Of a stretch of DNA of 64,000 nt, positions 8,854 to 16,500 are shown in pieces. Where the stretch lies: assembly GCF_965284335.1 (NCBI RefSeq), contig NZ_OZ260076.1, one strand, 5' to 3'. The first letter of the stretch is position 1. Every line of letters begins with the position of its first letter. The DNA comes from Tabrizicola_A sp965284335. Its GTDB lineage: Bacteria > Pseudomonadota > Alphaproteobacteria > Rhodobacterales > Rhodobacteraceae. Below the pieces are notes generated by a model. It saw only the letters and a program-made list of their open reading frames with translations, searched no databases and was not told the DNA's origin. A program made the translations under genes and the position numbers.

Positions 8854-9447
8854 CTAGTCAGCCTTCCAGAGGTCAACAGACCCATCGATTGAGAAGAACG
8901 ACTGCCGCTCTTCGCTCCAAACAACGGAAGAGTAACAAGAATCGCTGCCTACACCACCCTTGCCTCCCGCGTCTTTGCATCCAGTACCATGAGTTGCGAA
9001 GAGAACCACCGTCTCCTGCCCAATGCCATACTCGAAGGTCACGGACGTGGGACTGAACGCACCTTGTCGGAAGTAGGTCGTTCCATCGACTATGAGGTAG
9101 AAGCCACAGCCACCCGACCCACACCAAGCATGGCCGATGTTTGAGCAATGGAACTGAGGGACTAAAGCTGTCGCCTGCTTGCCCGATGGCGTTATCTGGA
9201 TGTCGTAGACGCTGTCAGGGGCTAAAGTCAGCACACCCTTTTTAGGCTTATCTGTATCTTCCTCGTCGATCTTGGGCAGAACCGAGGCTTGTTCCTCATC
9301 GCACTGAGCCTGATAGTATTGGACGATCTCGTCGATCTGGGCTGCGTTGTCGATCCGGGCTACAGAATTGTTCTCAGCGAAAGCAAACAAGGGCAACAGG
9401 GTAACGCCTACTAAGATGCTCAGGTGGCGCAAACCAATACCGGTCAT
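8854..9447 (-). CDS. Putative exported protein of unknown function
   Basis: A 197-residue protein with a Sec signal peptide (MTGIGLRHLSILVGVTLL, cleavage near AFA-EN). The mature part contains several cysteines (AQCDEEQ, FHCSNIGHAWCGSGGCGF, GCKDAGG, DSCYSS), which suggests disulfide-stabilised folding in the periplasm or outside the cell. No family was recognised. The ATG overlaps the stop of the upstream helicase-associated-domain gene in an ATGA arrangement, so the two were co-translated before the IS cut the upstream gene. Base composition is lower in GC than flanking chromosomal genes, consistent with transfer. Confidence 0.6.
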   Translation of the reverse strand: MTGIGLRHLSILVGVTLLPLFAFAENNSVARIDNAAQIDEIVQYYQAQCDEEQASVLPKIDEEDTDKPKKGVLTLAPDSVYDIQITPSGKQATALVPQFHCSNIGHAWCGSGGCGFYLIVDGTTYFRQGAFSPTSVTFEYGIGQETVVLFATHGTGCKDAGGKGGVGSDSCYSSVVWSEERQSFFSIDGSVDLWKAD

Positions 9448-9869
9448 TTCGCTGACCACACGAAGCCAATTGCATTAAGCCTCCCTAGTCTCTCCGGCAC
9501 TAACTTAGCTTTCTTGATCCGTTGACTCCCTACCCATGCTCCAAGATTGAAGCCATGCTCAATATGCTTCTGCGGCACGTTGCAATGTCCCTCTCGAAAA
9601 CGGTAGGCCGAGAGCACCTCAAACGCTTCGTCCCAATTCGCGGCCAGAGCGTTCCAAACAAATCCTATTGAATCAAGTCTCTGCCGCCTATCGACTGTTA
9701 TCTTATGCTGCTGCCTTCTTTGAACGGAAACCCACTGCCCCAAGCCGAATCCATCCTCAACGTGGCCGCCGGGAACCTTACAATGGCCTTCTCTCGCCTT
9801 AAAAATAAGCAACTTGCTAAAGCCTTCTTCCCAAGAATCAGCATACACATCCCAGATGAAATCTATCAC
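9444..9869 (-). pseudogene. Helicase-associated (HA) domain protein, 5' end removed by IS
   Basis: The 141 remaining codons encode two HA-domain repeats of about 68 residues. The first contains WEEGFSKLLIFKAREGHCKVP and ends DSIGFVWN; the second has WDEAFEVLSAYRFREGHCNVP and ends NAIGFVW. Such repeats normally sit behind a SNF2/DEAD helicase or other N-terminal region in a longer protein. Here the frame runs straight into the left end of the IS3-family element at 9872. The only start available is a GTG two bases from the IS, and no matching 5' part exists beyond the other IS end, so the gene is a remnant whose head was deleted. Confidence 0.7.
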
Positions 9870-9912
9870 TTTGAACCGCCCCGGATTTATCGGAGGGTGA
9901 TTTGTTCATATT

Positions 9913-10818
9913 TCAGGCGACCATATCGAGTGAGTTCAGGTTTGCATAGAACGCCTCCTCTGCTTCTGCGGGCGGGATATAACCGATGGGGCCAAGAAGG
10001 CGGCGATTGTTATACCAATCGACCCATTTCAAGGTTTCCCATTCGACCTCGCGCATCGATTTCCATGGGCCGATCTGGTTGATGACCTCGGTTTTGAAGA
10101 GGCCTATCACACATTCGGCAAGGGCATTATCATAGGCATCGCCGACGGTGCCTACGGAAAGATCGATCTCTGCCTCGGCCAGGCGCTCAGTATACTTGAT
10201 GGACAAGTATTGGGAGCCACGGTCCGAGTGATGAACCAAGCTCTTGTTATCTGGCGTCTTTCTTTGCCAGATCGCTTGCTCCAGGGCGTCGAGCACGAAC
10301 TGTGTCTTCATCGAGGTCGAGGCACGCCAGCCGACAATACGACGCGCAAACACATCGATCACGAATGCCACGTAGACCGTCCCAGACCAAGTTTGCACGT
10401 AGGTGAAATCTGAAACCCACAGCTTGTTCGGACGGTCTGCCATGAACAGTCGGTTCACCTTGTCATCTGGGCAGGGCTGCGATGTGTCAGGGTTCGTGGT
10501 GACAACCTTTTTGCCCCGAAGCACACCTTTGAGGCCCAAATCGCGCATCAAACGCTCCACAGTGCATCGCGCGACGTCCTGATTGCCTCTGAGCAAGACG
10601 TGCCAGATCTTCCGCGCCCCATAGAGCTTACGGTTGTCTTTCCAGGCGGCATCGATCTTGATGCAGAGATCCGCGTCCGACTTTGCCCGAGCCGAAGCAC
10701 GATCAGGATCACGCCCGATGGCGCGACGCTCATAATAGGTAGACTGGGCGATTTGCAGCATTTTGCACATCGGCTCGACCCCGAACTGTCCCCTATGTTC
10801 TTCAATGAAAGCAGTCAC
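9913..10818 (-). CDS. IS3-family transposase OrfB (DDE integrase-core domain)
   Basis: A 301-residue transposase subunit. The N-terminal part is an HTH_21-like region; the rve domain carries the catalytic triad as D in LWVSDFTYV, D in HHSDRGSQY and E in ALAECVIGLFKTE. The terminal NRRLLGPIGYIPPAEAEE is typical of IS3 OrfB. The GTG start overlaps the stop of orfA (GTGA), and active transposase in this family is usually an OrfAB fusion made by ribosomal frameshifting. No internal stop is present, so the element may still be mobile. Confidence 0.93.
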   Translation of the reverse strand: MTAFIEEHRGQFGVEPMCKMLQIAQSTYYERRAIGRDPDRASARAKSDADLCIKIDAAWKDNRKLYGARKIWHVLLRGNQDVARCTVERLMRDLGLKGVLRGKKVVTTNPDTSQPCPDDKVNRLFMADRPNKLWVSDFTYVQTWSGTVYVAFVIDVFARRIVGWRASTSMKTQFVLDALEQAIWQRKTPDNKSLVHHSDRGSQYLSIKYTERLAEAEIDLSVGTVGDAYDNALAECVIGLFKTEVINQIGPWKSMREVEWETLKWVDWYNNRRLLGPIGYIPPAEAEEAFYANLNSLDMVA

Positions 10819-11156
10819 TTGCGAAACGGGCGGTCGAGCTCCGCCATTGCAAAATATGCTGATGCCTTCTTCAGTATCTCGTTAGCCTGACGCAGTTCAC
10901 GGTTCTCACGTTCAAGCTCTTTTATTCGAGCTTTATCGGCACTGGTCAGACCTGGCCGTTCGCCACCATCACGCTGGGCCTGACGCACCCAAACGCGAAG
11001 GCTGTCCGGCGAACAACCCAATTTGCCTGCAATCGCCACCAGCGCAGAAGCTTCGCTTTGATACTCATCGCGGTGTTCCAGCAAAAGCCGCACCGCGCGT
11101 TCGCGGAACTCGGGTGAATACGGCTTCGACGTCTTCTTCTTTTGTGCATGTTCCAT
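10815..11156 (-). CDS. IS3-family transposase OrfA (HTH_Tnp_1)
   Basis: A 113-residue DNA-binding protein from ATG 11156 (MEHAQKKK). It has a helix-turn-helix (YSPEFRERAVRLLLEH then ALVAIAGKLGCSPDSLRVWVRQ) followed by a leucine-zipper-like coil (KARIKELERENRELRQANEIL) that joins OrfA monomers. It overlaps orfB by four bases. OrfA binds the terminal repeats and, fused to OrfB by frameshifting, forms the transposase. Confidence 0.9.
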   Translation of the reverse strand: MEHAQKKKTSKPYSPEFRERAVRLLLEHRDEYQSEASALVAIAGKLGCSPDSLRVWVRQAQRDGGERPGLTSADKARIKELERENRELRQANEILKKASAYFAMAELDRPFRK

Positions 11157-11206
11157 AACGGGCAATTCTCCGAGAGTTTTGCCCTCCGGTAAACCCGGGG
11201 CGGTTC

Positions 11207-11372
11207 AACTGGTCTAAGCAGTATCGTTTAAAAACAGAGTGTTACGTGCGTCGTGGAGCCTAGGCGAGGATACAGCACCCGTCACCCGCTCCAAATATTC
11301 GCGTCAGATCAGGGAAATCTCCCTCTAAGATACTGAAAACACTCTGAAATCATTGGGGCCTCACCGCCTCTT
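11207..11372 (-). repeat. Inverted attP-like junction (arm B - core - arm A)
   Basis: Read on the minus strand this stretch is arm B (11372-11297), the 19-bp tRNA core (11296-11278) and arm A (11277-11207). Arm B plus core is a perfect 95-bp inverted copy of 12549-12643, and arm A plus core matches 8004-8093 with one mismatch. Element right end, core, element left end is the order expected of the attachment site of an excised circle or of the joint between two tandem copies, here lying in inverted orientation. Arm B overlaps the last codons and the stop of the integrase gene. Confidence 0.8.
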
Positions 11373-12528
11373 TCAACCATTTTTCTAAAACAGCAATGGG
11401 ATAGCCTGAGCCATACGCTTGTCCTATTCCACTTGTCGTCCAACCACCGATTTGGTCAACGATATCAGCAGGACACTCAACAGCCCGTAACCGATCACGC
11501 ATGGAATGTCTGAAGCTGTGCAATGAGCAATCTGGACTGATGAACGGTCTTAGCCACTTGTTGATGCTTGCACTGGCTGAGTTTGAATTTGTCACATCAC
11601 CCTTGTTGTAGCGGGGAAAAGCGAAGTCTCCGGGTTTCGTCATGGCAACAATTCGTTCAGCCGCCCACAATGACTGACCAACCAATGGAATGGTTCTCTT
11701 TGAGCTGTCAGTTTTCAATGTACGCCAAGGATGGGGCCGCACGTGCACGACAGGAATACCACCGCTCAGGTCGAAGTCATCACAAAGCAACCCTGCCGCC
11801 TCCGCTAAACGCATCCCAGTGTCAGAAATCAGGGAAACCAGCCAACGTATATCGTCATCTTCTTGCCTACAGGCAGCTTGGATTTTATGGATCTGGGGAA
11901 TGGTGATGGCTTGCCGCTTTTTTGTTCCAGCTTTCTTGTCGAGGAAAACACCTGAAAAAGGGTTTTGGAATTTTAGGTCCAGCTCGTGAACATTGAAGTT
12001 GAAGACAGCGGTTAGACAATTCAGCAGACGCCCTACGCTCGATCCGACCAGTCCCTTCTTGCGTAAGCCATCTCTAAATGCGAGGGCATCGGCACGGGTA
12101 TACAGGCCCAATTCTTTGTCCCCGGCGACATCAATCAGATAACCACAGGCACGGCGCGATACGTTGAAGAAGACTTTGGATTTGTCTTGCCCCTTGTGTC
12201 GAAAATACACGTCCAACGAATGAGATAGCTTCGGACCTAAATCATCCCGAACAGCCTGAACCGTTGTCATACTATGCGATCCCCCCACGACTTTTAGCCG
12301 ATGGACACCGGGTAGGTTGGGGTTAGCGACACGCAATTGGTGCCAGTATTCTTCAAGTTTCGCCGCTGCGATGAGGGACCTGACTTTGGCAACCGAGGCT
12401 GATTTGGTCTTTAGCCCTTCAACAATCCGATCCGTGTCGTAGTGGTCCAACAGGTCATTCGGAATCCTGCGCGAGAAGTAAAAGAAGCCGCGTCGTGTGT
12501 AAGTGAATGGGACTCTTTTGGTCTGCAA
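11350..12528 (-). CDS. int: Tyrosine recombinase / phage-type integrase
   Basis: A 392-residue site-specific recombinase. It has an N-terminal DUF6538-like segment (RRGFFYFSRRIPNDLLDHY), a SAM-like core-binding domain, and a C-terminal catalytic domain with RLAEAAGLLCDDF (first Arg), HSFRHSMRDRL (His-x-x-Arg), a His/Trp-type GGWTTSG and the nucleophile region GQAYGSGYP. The only start before an in-frame TAG at 12535-12537 is TTG 12528. The gene ends inside arm B' and begins about 20 bases from arm B, so the whole gene lies between 95-bp inverted repeats containing its own attachment core. No independent promoter fits well; read-through from tRNA-Gly, on the same strand, could express it. Confidence 0.88.
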   Translation of the reverse strand: MQTKRVPFTYTRRGFFYFSRRIPNDLLDHYDTDRIVEGLKTKSASVAKVRSLIAAAKLEEYWHQLRVANPNLPGVHRLKVVGGSHSMTTVQAVRDDLGPKLSHSLDVYFRHKGQDKSKVFFNVSRRACGYLIDVAGDKELGLYTRADALAFRDGLRKKGLVGSSVGRLLNCLTAVFNFNVHELDLKFQNPFSGVFLDKKAGTKKRQAITIPQIHKIQAACRQEDDDIRWLVSLISDTGMRLAEAAGLLCDDFDLSGGIPVVHVRPHPWRTLKTDSSKRTIPLVGQSLWAAERIVAMTKPGDFAFPRYNKGDVTNSNSASASINKWLRPFISPDCSLHSFRHSMRDRLRAVECPADIVDQIGGWTTSGIGQAYGSGYPIAVLEKWLKEAVRPQ

Positions 12529-12548
12529 TTTGGTCTACACTCCAGAAC

Positions 12549-12643
12549 AAGAGGCGGTGAGGCCCCAATGATTTCAGAGTGTTTTCAGTATCTTAGAGGG
12601 AGATTTCCCTGATCTGACGCGAATATTTGGAGCGGGTGACGGG
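12549..12643. repeat. attR: arm B plus tRNA-Gly core
   Basis: Bases 12549-12624 (arm B) and the core 12625-12643 form a 95-bp perfect inverted repeat with 11278-11372. Arm B starts with GAGGCGGTGAGGCCCCAATGA, the last codons (EAVRPQ) and stop of an integrase gene in plus orientation. So the right end once carried an integrase reading toward the tRNA, and only its final codons remain here. Confidence 0.8.
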
Positions 12644-12701
12644 AATCGAACCCGTGTCTTTAGCTTGGAAGGCTAAGGTCTTACCATTACACAACACCCG
12701 C
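12628..12701 (-). tRNA. tRNA-Gly, anticodon TCC
   Basis: The 74-nt gene (CCA encoded) folds as a cloverleaf. The acceptor stem is GCGGGTG/CACCCGC, the anticodon arm TTAGC-CTTCCAA-GCTAA gives anticodon TCC (reads GGA), and the T-arm is ACGGG-TTCGATT-CCCGT. It is intact despite the element integrated at its 3' end, because the element restores the sequence. It is transcribed away from the chromosomal genes to its right and toward the integrase. Confidence 0.95.
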
Positions 12702-12821
12702 GCTTGGGGTTAGATAACACCGCCGGGCGGCAGGCTCAAGCCTTGGGGCCGGGAAAATCCGCGGGGCTCGGTGGGTCACGGCAGGCTTGACCCACGCCGC
12801 AGCTTGGGGCAGGTGAGGCGC

Positions 12822-13160
12822 ATGCTGATCTTCAAGATATTCCGCCGCCCCGAATGGGATGCATTTCGCGCCGCAGGCAAGACCCGTGGTGCGCCGGTTG
12901 ATCTGGCCGATGGCTACATCCATTTTTCCACCGCCGCCCAAGTGGCCGAAACCGCCGCCAAATGGTTCGCCGATGACAGCAATCTGGTGCTTGTCGCCTT
13001 TGACGCCACAAGCTTGGGCGCGGAGCTGAAATGGGAACCCTCGCGCGGGGGGGCACTCTTTCCGCATCTTTATCGTGAATTGACGCTGGCCGATGTGGTT
13101 TGGGACAAATCCCTGCCCTTGGGTGCTGCGGGCCATATTTTCCCCGAGGGCGTGATTTGA
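12822..13160 (+). CDS. DUF952 family protein
   Basis: A 112-residue small cytoplasmic protein of the DUF952 family (COG3502). The characteristic segments are DLADGYIHFSTAAQVAETAAKWF and LKWEPSRGGALFPHLYRELTL. The family resembles ADP-ribosyltransferase-like folds, but its role is unknown. ATG 12822 (MLIFKIFRRPEW) is chosen over the longer frame at 12771. The TGA stop overlaps the TTG start of pyrD, a common Rhodobacterales order that implies coupled translation. Confidence 0.85.
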   Translation: MLIFKIFRRPEWDAFRAAGKTRGAPVDLADGYIHFSTAAQVAETAAKWFADDSNLVLVAFDATSLGAELKWEPSRGGALFPHLYRELTLADVVWDKSLPLGAAGHIFPEGVI

Positions 13161-14230
13161 CACCGACAGACCGTCTGGCCGAACGTCTGGGCCTTGCCCT
13201 TTTGCACCGCTTTGACCCCGAGCGCGCGCATGGGCTGTCACTTTTGGCGCTGCGTGCCGGGCTTGCCCCCCGGCCCGGCCCTGTGCAGAGCGCGCGGCTG
13301 GCAACCAAACTTGCTGGGCTGAACCTGCCCAACCCCGTCGGCCTTGCGGCGGGCTATGACAAGAACGCCACCGCCTTGGGCGCGCTGGTGAAATCGGGCT
13401 TCGGCTTTGTCGAGGTGGGCGCGGCCACCCCCCTGCCCCAACCCGGCAACCCCAAACCCCGGCTGTTTCGCCTGAGCCAAGATCGTGCGGTCATCAACCG
13501 CTTTGGCTTTAACAACGAAGGGGCCGAGGCGATTGCCGCCCGCCTTGCCGCCCATCCGCGCGGTGCGGTGCCGGTGGGTCTGAACCTTGGGGCCAACAAG
13601 ACCAGCACCGACCGCGCCGCCGATTTCGCCCGTGTCTTGGCGGTTTGCGGTGCGCATGTTGATTTTGCCACCGTGAATGTCTCGTCGCCCAACACCGAAA
13701 AGCTGCGCGATTTGCAAGGTGCGGCGGCGCTCTCGGCCCTGCTGGCGGGCGTGATGGACACCCGCGCGGGCCTGTCACGGCGCATCCCGATCTTTTTGAA
13801 AATCGCCCCGGATTTGAACAGCGACGAGTTGGCCGAGCTGGCCGAGGTGGCGCTGGCCGCAGGTGTGGATGCGATCATTGCCACCAACACCACCCTGTCG
13901 CGTGAGGGGCTGACCTCGGCCCATAAGGGCGAAGCAGGCGGGCTGTCCGGCGCACCCTTGTTCGAAAAATCGACCCGCGTTCTGGCACAGCTGTCGCAGT
14001 TGACCGAAGGCCGTCTGCCGCTGATCGGCGTGGGCGGGGTGGGCAGCGCCGATCAGGCCTATGCCAAGATCCGCGCCGGGGCTTCGGCGGTGCAGCTTTA
14101 CAGCGCCTTGGTCTATGGCGGGCTGTCACTGGTCGGCGAAATCGCCCATGGGCTTGAGGCGCTTTTGGCGCGCGATGGCTATGACAATATCACCCAAGCC
14201 ATCGGCACCAATCGCGGCGTCTGGCTTTAA
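13157..14230 (+). CDS. pyrD: Dihydroorotate dehydrogenase (quinone), class 2
   Basis: A 357-residue membrane-associated flavoenzyme that oxidises dihydroorotate to orotate in pyrimidine synthesis, passing electrons to quinone. The N-terminal helix (LALLHRFDPERAHGLSLLALRAG) is the class-2 membrane/quinone segment. LPNPVGLAAGYDKNA, FGFVEVGAATPLPQPGNPKPR, NRFGFNNEG and KIAPDL are FMN and substrate motifs. A TTG at 13157 overlapping the preceding TGA (TTGA) gives a start that fits the family; the longer frame from 13100 would run inside DUF952. A strong hairpin with T-run follows. Confidence 0.95.
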   Translation: MTPTDRLAERLGLALLHRFDPERAHGLSLLALRAGLAPRPGPVQSARLATKLAGLNLPNPVGLAAGYDKNATALGALVKSGFGFVEVGAATPLPQPGNPKPRLFRLSQDRAVINRFGFNNEGAEAIAARLAAHPRGAVPVGLNLGANKTSTDRAADFARVLAVCGAHVDFATVNVSSPNTEKLRDLQGAAALSALLAGVMDTRAGLSRRIPIFLKIAPDLNSDELAELAEVALAAGVDAIIATNTTLSREGLTSAHKGEAGGLSGAPLFEKSTRVLAQLSQLTEGRLPLIGVGGVGSADQAYAKIRAGASAVQLYSALVYGGLSLVGEIAHGLEALLARDGYDNITQAIGTNRGVWL

Positions 14231-14236
14231 CAAATT

Positions 14237-14262
14237 GTGCGGCTTGCGCCGCACGTTTTTTT
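14237..14262 (+). terminator. Rho-independent terminator after pyrD
   Basis: GTGCGGC-TTGC-GCCGCAC forms a 7-bp GC-rich stem with a 4-base loop, followed by G and a run of seven T. It starts 6 bases after the pyrD stop and closes the DUF952-pyrD unit. Confidence 0.88.
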
Positions 14263-14463
14263 CTCGCCTCTGGCCTGCGGCCAACCGGCTCGGGTTTGCG
14301 CTCCGCGCGGGAGTATTTTGCAAGGCGCAAATCCCAAAGCCGTGGTTTATGAGATTTGCGGGCGTTGGCATCCTTTGCGGGGGTGACGAGATGCGCAGCC
14401 CCCTTTCCCCGGGCCGCGAAGGGCGCTACATCGAAAGCCAAAGATGCATGCGGGAGATGGGCC

Positions 14464-15696
14464 ATGGCCGAGGACGGTTTGAACAGCTACATGACAGGGC
14501 CGGATGAGGCTGGGCGCTTTGGTCTGTTCGGTGGGCGGTTTGTGTCAGAAACGCTGATGCCGCTGATCCTTGATCTTGAGGCGCGCTATGAACATGCCAA
14601 GACCGATCCGACCTTCTGGGCCGAGATGGACGATCTGTGGAAGCATTACGTCGGCCGCCCTTCGCCCTTGTATCTCGCCCAGCGCCTGACCGAACATCTG
14701 GGTGGCGCCAAGGTCTATATGAAGCGCGACGAGCTGAACCACACCGGCGCGCATAAGATCAACAATGTCTTGGGCCAGATCATTTTGGCGCGGCGCATGG
14801 GCAAGACGCGCATCATCGCCGAAACCGGCGCGGGCCAGCATGGGGTGGCCACCGCCACCGTCTGCGCCAAGTTCGGGCTGAAATGCATCGTCTATATGGG
14901 GGCCCATGATGTTGAACGTCAGGCCCCGAACGTCTTTCGCATGCGGCTTTTGGGGGCCGAGGTTATTCCGGTCACCTCGGGCCGCGGCACCTTGAAGGAT
15001 GCGATGAATGACGCGCTGCGCGATTGGGTCACCAATGTGCGCGACACCTTCTATTGCATCGGCACCGTCGCAGGCCCGCACCCCTACCCCGCCATGGTGC
15101 GCGATTTCCAGTCGATCATCGGCAAGGAAGTGCGCTGGCAATTGGCCGAGCAGGAAGGCGAAGGCCGCCTGCCCGATACGATCGTGGCCGCCATCGGCGG
15201 CGGGTCAAACGCCATGGGCCTGTTCTATCCTTTCCTTGATGATCCTTCGGTGAACATCATCGGCGTTGAGGCAGGCGGCAAGGGCGTGGATGACCGGATG
15301 CAGCACTGCGCCAGCCTGACCGGCGGGCGCCCCGGTGTCTTGCACGGCAACCGCACCTATCTGTTGCAAGATCCCGATGGGCAGATCCTTGAGGGCTTTT
15401 CCATCTCGGCGGGTCTCGATTACCCCGGCATTGGCCCTGAACATGCCTGGCTGCATGACATTGGCCGCGCGAAATATGTCTCGATCACCGATGCCGAGGC
15501 GCTGGAGGCGTTTCAGCTGTGCTGCAAGCTGGAAGGCATCATTCCCGCGCTTGAACCAAGCCACGCCTTGGCCCATGTGATGAAGATTGCCCCCAGCCTG
15601 CCCAGGGACCACATCATCGTGATGAACATGTGTGGCCGGGGCGACAAGGACATCTTCACCGTGGCCAAACATCTGGGCTTTGACATGAAGGTGTAA
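14464..15696 (+). CDS. trpB: Tryptophan synthase beta chain
   Basis: A 410-residue PLP enzyme that condenses indole and serine to tryptophan, working in an alpha2-beta2 complex with TrpA. The Schiff-base lysine sits in LNHTGAHKINNVLGQ, followed by AETGAGQHGVATATVCA and the PLP-phosphate loop IGGGSNAMGLFYPF. ATG 14464 (MAEDGLNSYM) is used; the upstream extension of the frame runs through non-coding sequence. trpA is not adjacent, so trp genes are dispersed here as in many alphaproteobacteria. Confidence 0.96.
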   Translation: MAEDGLNSYMTGPDEAGRFGLFGGRFVSETLMPLILDLEARYEHAKTDPTFWAEMDDLWKHYVGRPSPLYLAQRLTEHLGGAKVYMKRDELNHTGAHKINNVLGQIILARRMGKTRIIAETGAGQHGVATATVCAKFGLKCIVYMGAHDVERQAPNVFRMRLLGAEVIPVTSGRGTLKDAMNDALRDWVTNVRDTFYCIGTVAGPHPYPAMVRDFQSIIGKEVRWQLAEQEGEGRLPDTIVAAIGGGSNAMGLFYPFLDDPSVNIIGVEAGGKGVDDRMQHCASLTGGRPGVLHGNRTYLLQDPDGQILEGFSISAGLDYPGIGPEHAWLHDIGRAKYVSITDAEALEAFQLCCKLEGIIPALEPSHALAHVMKIAPSLPRDHIIVMNMCGRGDKDIFTVAKHLGFDMKV

Positions 15697-15725
15697 GGGC
15701 GCGCCTTTAACCTTCTGAATTCCCT

Positions 15726-15743
15726 GATAAACCTTTGTTTATC
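15726..15743. promoter_or_regulatory. Inverted repeat TAAAC-N4-GTTTA, candidate operator
   Basis: GATAAAC-CTTT-GTTTATC is a perfect 7-bp inverted repeat 30 bases after trpB and about 135 bases before the acidic exported-protein gene. The inner TAAAC-N4-GTTTA is the same as in the repeat at 17643-17660, upstream of another exported-protein gene of the same cluster. It is AT-rich and lacks a following T-run, so a protein-binding site is more likely than a terminator. Confidence 0.45.
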
Positions 15744-15879
15744 TGCCACATTGCTGCCACATGCCTCCCGCGCAAACCTTTTGAGAATGGCGCTGCGGGG
15801 GCATTTTCGGCCTTCTCGACCCACCCGGCGAATCGCTGTGTTCCCGCCGGGTTTGAGGCAACGAGTTGGAGAGCTGAAC

Positions 15880-16398
15880 GTGGTAACGAATATGAAGGTA
15901 GAGCGCCTGTTCAAACAGGCCGGTGTTTCGGTTCTCGCAGGTTTTGTGATGTCCTCGGCTGTGATGGCCGAGGACATCAACACCCTTGCGGGAGAGGCGG
16001 TTGAAATCTCGACCGGCTTTGAAGGCCAAGAGACGGTTGAAGATTTTTCCCCCGAGATCGCCGTTGATCCCATGCCCCCCGAACTCGGTGAGGGGGCTGA
16101 GGGCGCGGGTGATTTTGGCGAAGCGGTTGATGAGGCAGAGGTTCACGTTGACATCGAGATGGTTGATCAAGACCCAGACTGCACCGGTTGCGGCCTTGTG
16201 GAGGGTGACGCGGGCGAGCCGATGCCGGTTGACGACATGATGACCACAACGGGCCTTGATCCTGTCGCCGATTTTGATGCGGCATCAAACGCCCCGGCAG
16301 AAACCCGCGGCTTTTCCGCAGATCGCCGGGATGAACGGGGCGAGCGTGGCGAGACTGGCCGCTACAGTGGCGGCCTGCCGAAATTTCTTTTAAGGTAA
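15880..16398 (+). CDS. Acidic exported protein of unknown function
   Basis: About 172 residues. GTG 15880 has a good ribosome-binding site (TTGGAG, 8-base spacing); an in-frame ATG at 15892 is the alternative. An N-terminal signal peptide (FKQAGVSVLAGFVMSSAVMA, cut before EDIN) is followed by a strongly acidic, probably disordered region with many Asp, Glu and Met (EIAVDPMPPELGEGAEGAG), a single CTGC pair and an Arg/Glu-rich tail (DRRDERGERGETGR). No family is recognised. It opens the exported-protein/LuxR cluster and lies behind the first TAAAC-N4-GTTTA repeat. Confidence 0.65.
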   Translation: MVTNMKVERLFKQAGVSVLAGFVMSSAVMAEDINTLAGEAVEISTGFEGQETVEDFSPEIAVDPMPPELGEGAEGAGDFGEAVDEAEVHVDIEMVDQDPDCTGCGLVEGDAGEPMPVDDMMTTTGLDPVADFDAASNAPAETRGFSADRRDERGERGETGRYSGGLPKFLLR

Positions 16399-16500
16399 TC
16401 GGATTACCCCGGTCTGCCCAAGGGCAGGCCGGGACAAAGATTTTGCCCTTTGCCCGCCGCGCCGCCCCAACAGCGGCACCCTGCGGGCCGGAGAAATGAT

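Larger units (their letters stand above)
9872..11207 (-). mobile_element. IS3-family insertion sequence
   Basis: The element is 1336 bp, with 26-bp terminal inverted repeats beginning TGAACCGCCCCGG at 9872 and the matching end finishing at 11207 (two mismatches within 26). It carries the usual two overlapping frames orfA and orfB, both intact. The flanking 3-4 bases (ACTT left, ACTG right) do not give a clean target duplication. The right flank is exactly the start of inverted arm A' while the left flank is a truncated gene, which suggests an IS-associated deletion or inversion after insertion. Confidence 0.88.
8004..12643. mobile_element. Small degenerate integrative element in tRNA-Gly(TCC)
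   Basis: The segment is bounded by direct copies of a 19-bp sequence ATTTGGAGCGGGTGACGGG (8004-8022 and 12625-12643), the right one being the 3' end of an intact tRNA-Gly gene. This is the signature of site-specific integration into a tRNA. Inside are a tyrosine integrase, an IS3-family insertion and a few low-GC cargo genes, with no complete phage or conjugation module. A third, inverted copy of the core (11278-11296) shows the island has been rearranged, most simply from two tandem copies of a related element followed by an inversion and deletion next to the IS. Confidence 0.8.

Noticed and set aside
9872..11207. IS3 target duplication ACT
   Set aside because: Left flank ends ACTT and right begins ACTG, but the shared bases are offset by one on the left, so no clean duplication is claimed.
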